This document shows positions 63,964-64,000 of a stretch of 64,000 bases of DNA, in pieces. The notes under the pieces were generated by a model that was not told the origin of the DNA, did no database searches, and saw only the letters and a program-made list of their open reading frames with translations. The stretch is from Thiocapsa roseilacustris (GTDB lineage Bacteria; Pseudomonadota; Gammaproteobacteria; Chromatiales; Chromatiaceae), in the NCBI RefSeq assembly GCF_041903755.1, contig NZ_JBBWVE010000025.1, forward strand, positions 1 to 64,000, given 5' to 3'. A program made the translations under genes and the position numbers. Every line of letters starts with the position of its first letter. Positions within the stretch are counted from its first letter, which is position 1.

Positions 63964-64000
63964 ATGAATCCCGAGAAGGTCGTCTTCGGCTTCTTCATCG
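63964..64000 (+). CDS. Start of an unidentified gene (partial)
   Basis: AAGGAGCAGGTCGAC then ATG gives MNPEKVVFGFFI before the window ends. The strong ribosome site and hydrophobic residues suggest a membrane protein start. Not identified. Confidence 0.6.
   Translation, partial: MNPEKVVFGFFI

Overview
The window looks like chromosome from a GC-rich gammaproteobacterium, most likely a purple sulfur bacterium (Chromatiaceae, Thiocapsa-like). This is inferred from high GC, the tpiA-secG-tRNA-Leu-nuoABCDEFGHIJKLMN order, smpB next to ssrA, a TusA-type sulfur-carrier domain, and dispersed hairpin repeats. No diagnostic photosynthesis gene is present, so the placement is tentative.

Layout. 1-19.1 kb is accessory and heavily scarred: methyltransferases, an HxlR/YdhR pair, a TusA fusion, a MerR-controlled locus with ARPP-1, VWA and two PARG-type macrodomains, cupin and YchJ proteins, an insertion sequence, and an island of broken Fic and ParDE genes around an intact VapBC pair. 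18.6-20.3 kb holds a LAGLIDADG endonuclease gene, an ssrA (tmRNA) gene interrupted in its T-loop by a group I intron, and smpB. 20.5-37.3 kb is housekeeping: tpiA, secG, tRNA-Leu(GAG) and the full 14-gene complex I operon. 37.4-40.3 kb has dapA, bamC and a metallo-beta-lactamase-fold gene. 40.4-44.6 kb has a broken P-type ATPase and small envelope genes. 45-49.4 kb carries groES-groEL under a CIRCE operator, a K+ channel gene, and a second truncated groEL-channel copy beside an IS end. 49.5-57 kb includes tcdA, an orphan V-ATPase subunit D with an XpaC-like partner, secreted proteins and three alpha/beta hydrolases. 57-63.6 kb has folE2, ispA, xseB, parE, a FIST sensor protein and a GNAT enzyme.

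The most unusual items are: (1) the split tmRNA gene with a free-standing homing endonuclease immediately downstream; (2) the ADP-ribose-related locus, in which one macrodomain keeps the PARG catalytic QEE motif and the other reads QES and is fused to a VWA domain, next to an ARPP-1 gene truncated by an apparent microhomology deletion; (3) two genes whose conserved N-termini can only be reached from CTG start codons overlapping the upstream stop as CTGA; (4) the orphan V-ATPase D/XpaC pair; and (5) at least two families of dispersed inverted-repeat elements. All calls come from reading the sequence; no database search was run.
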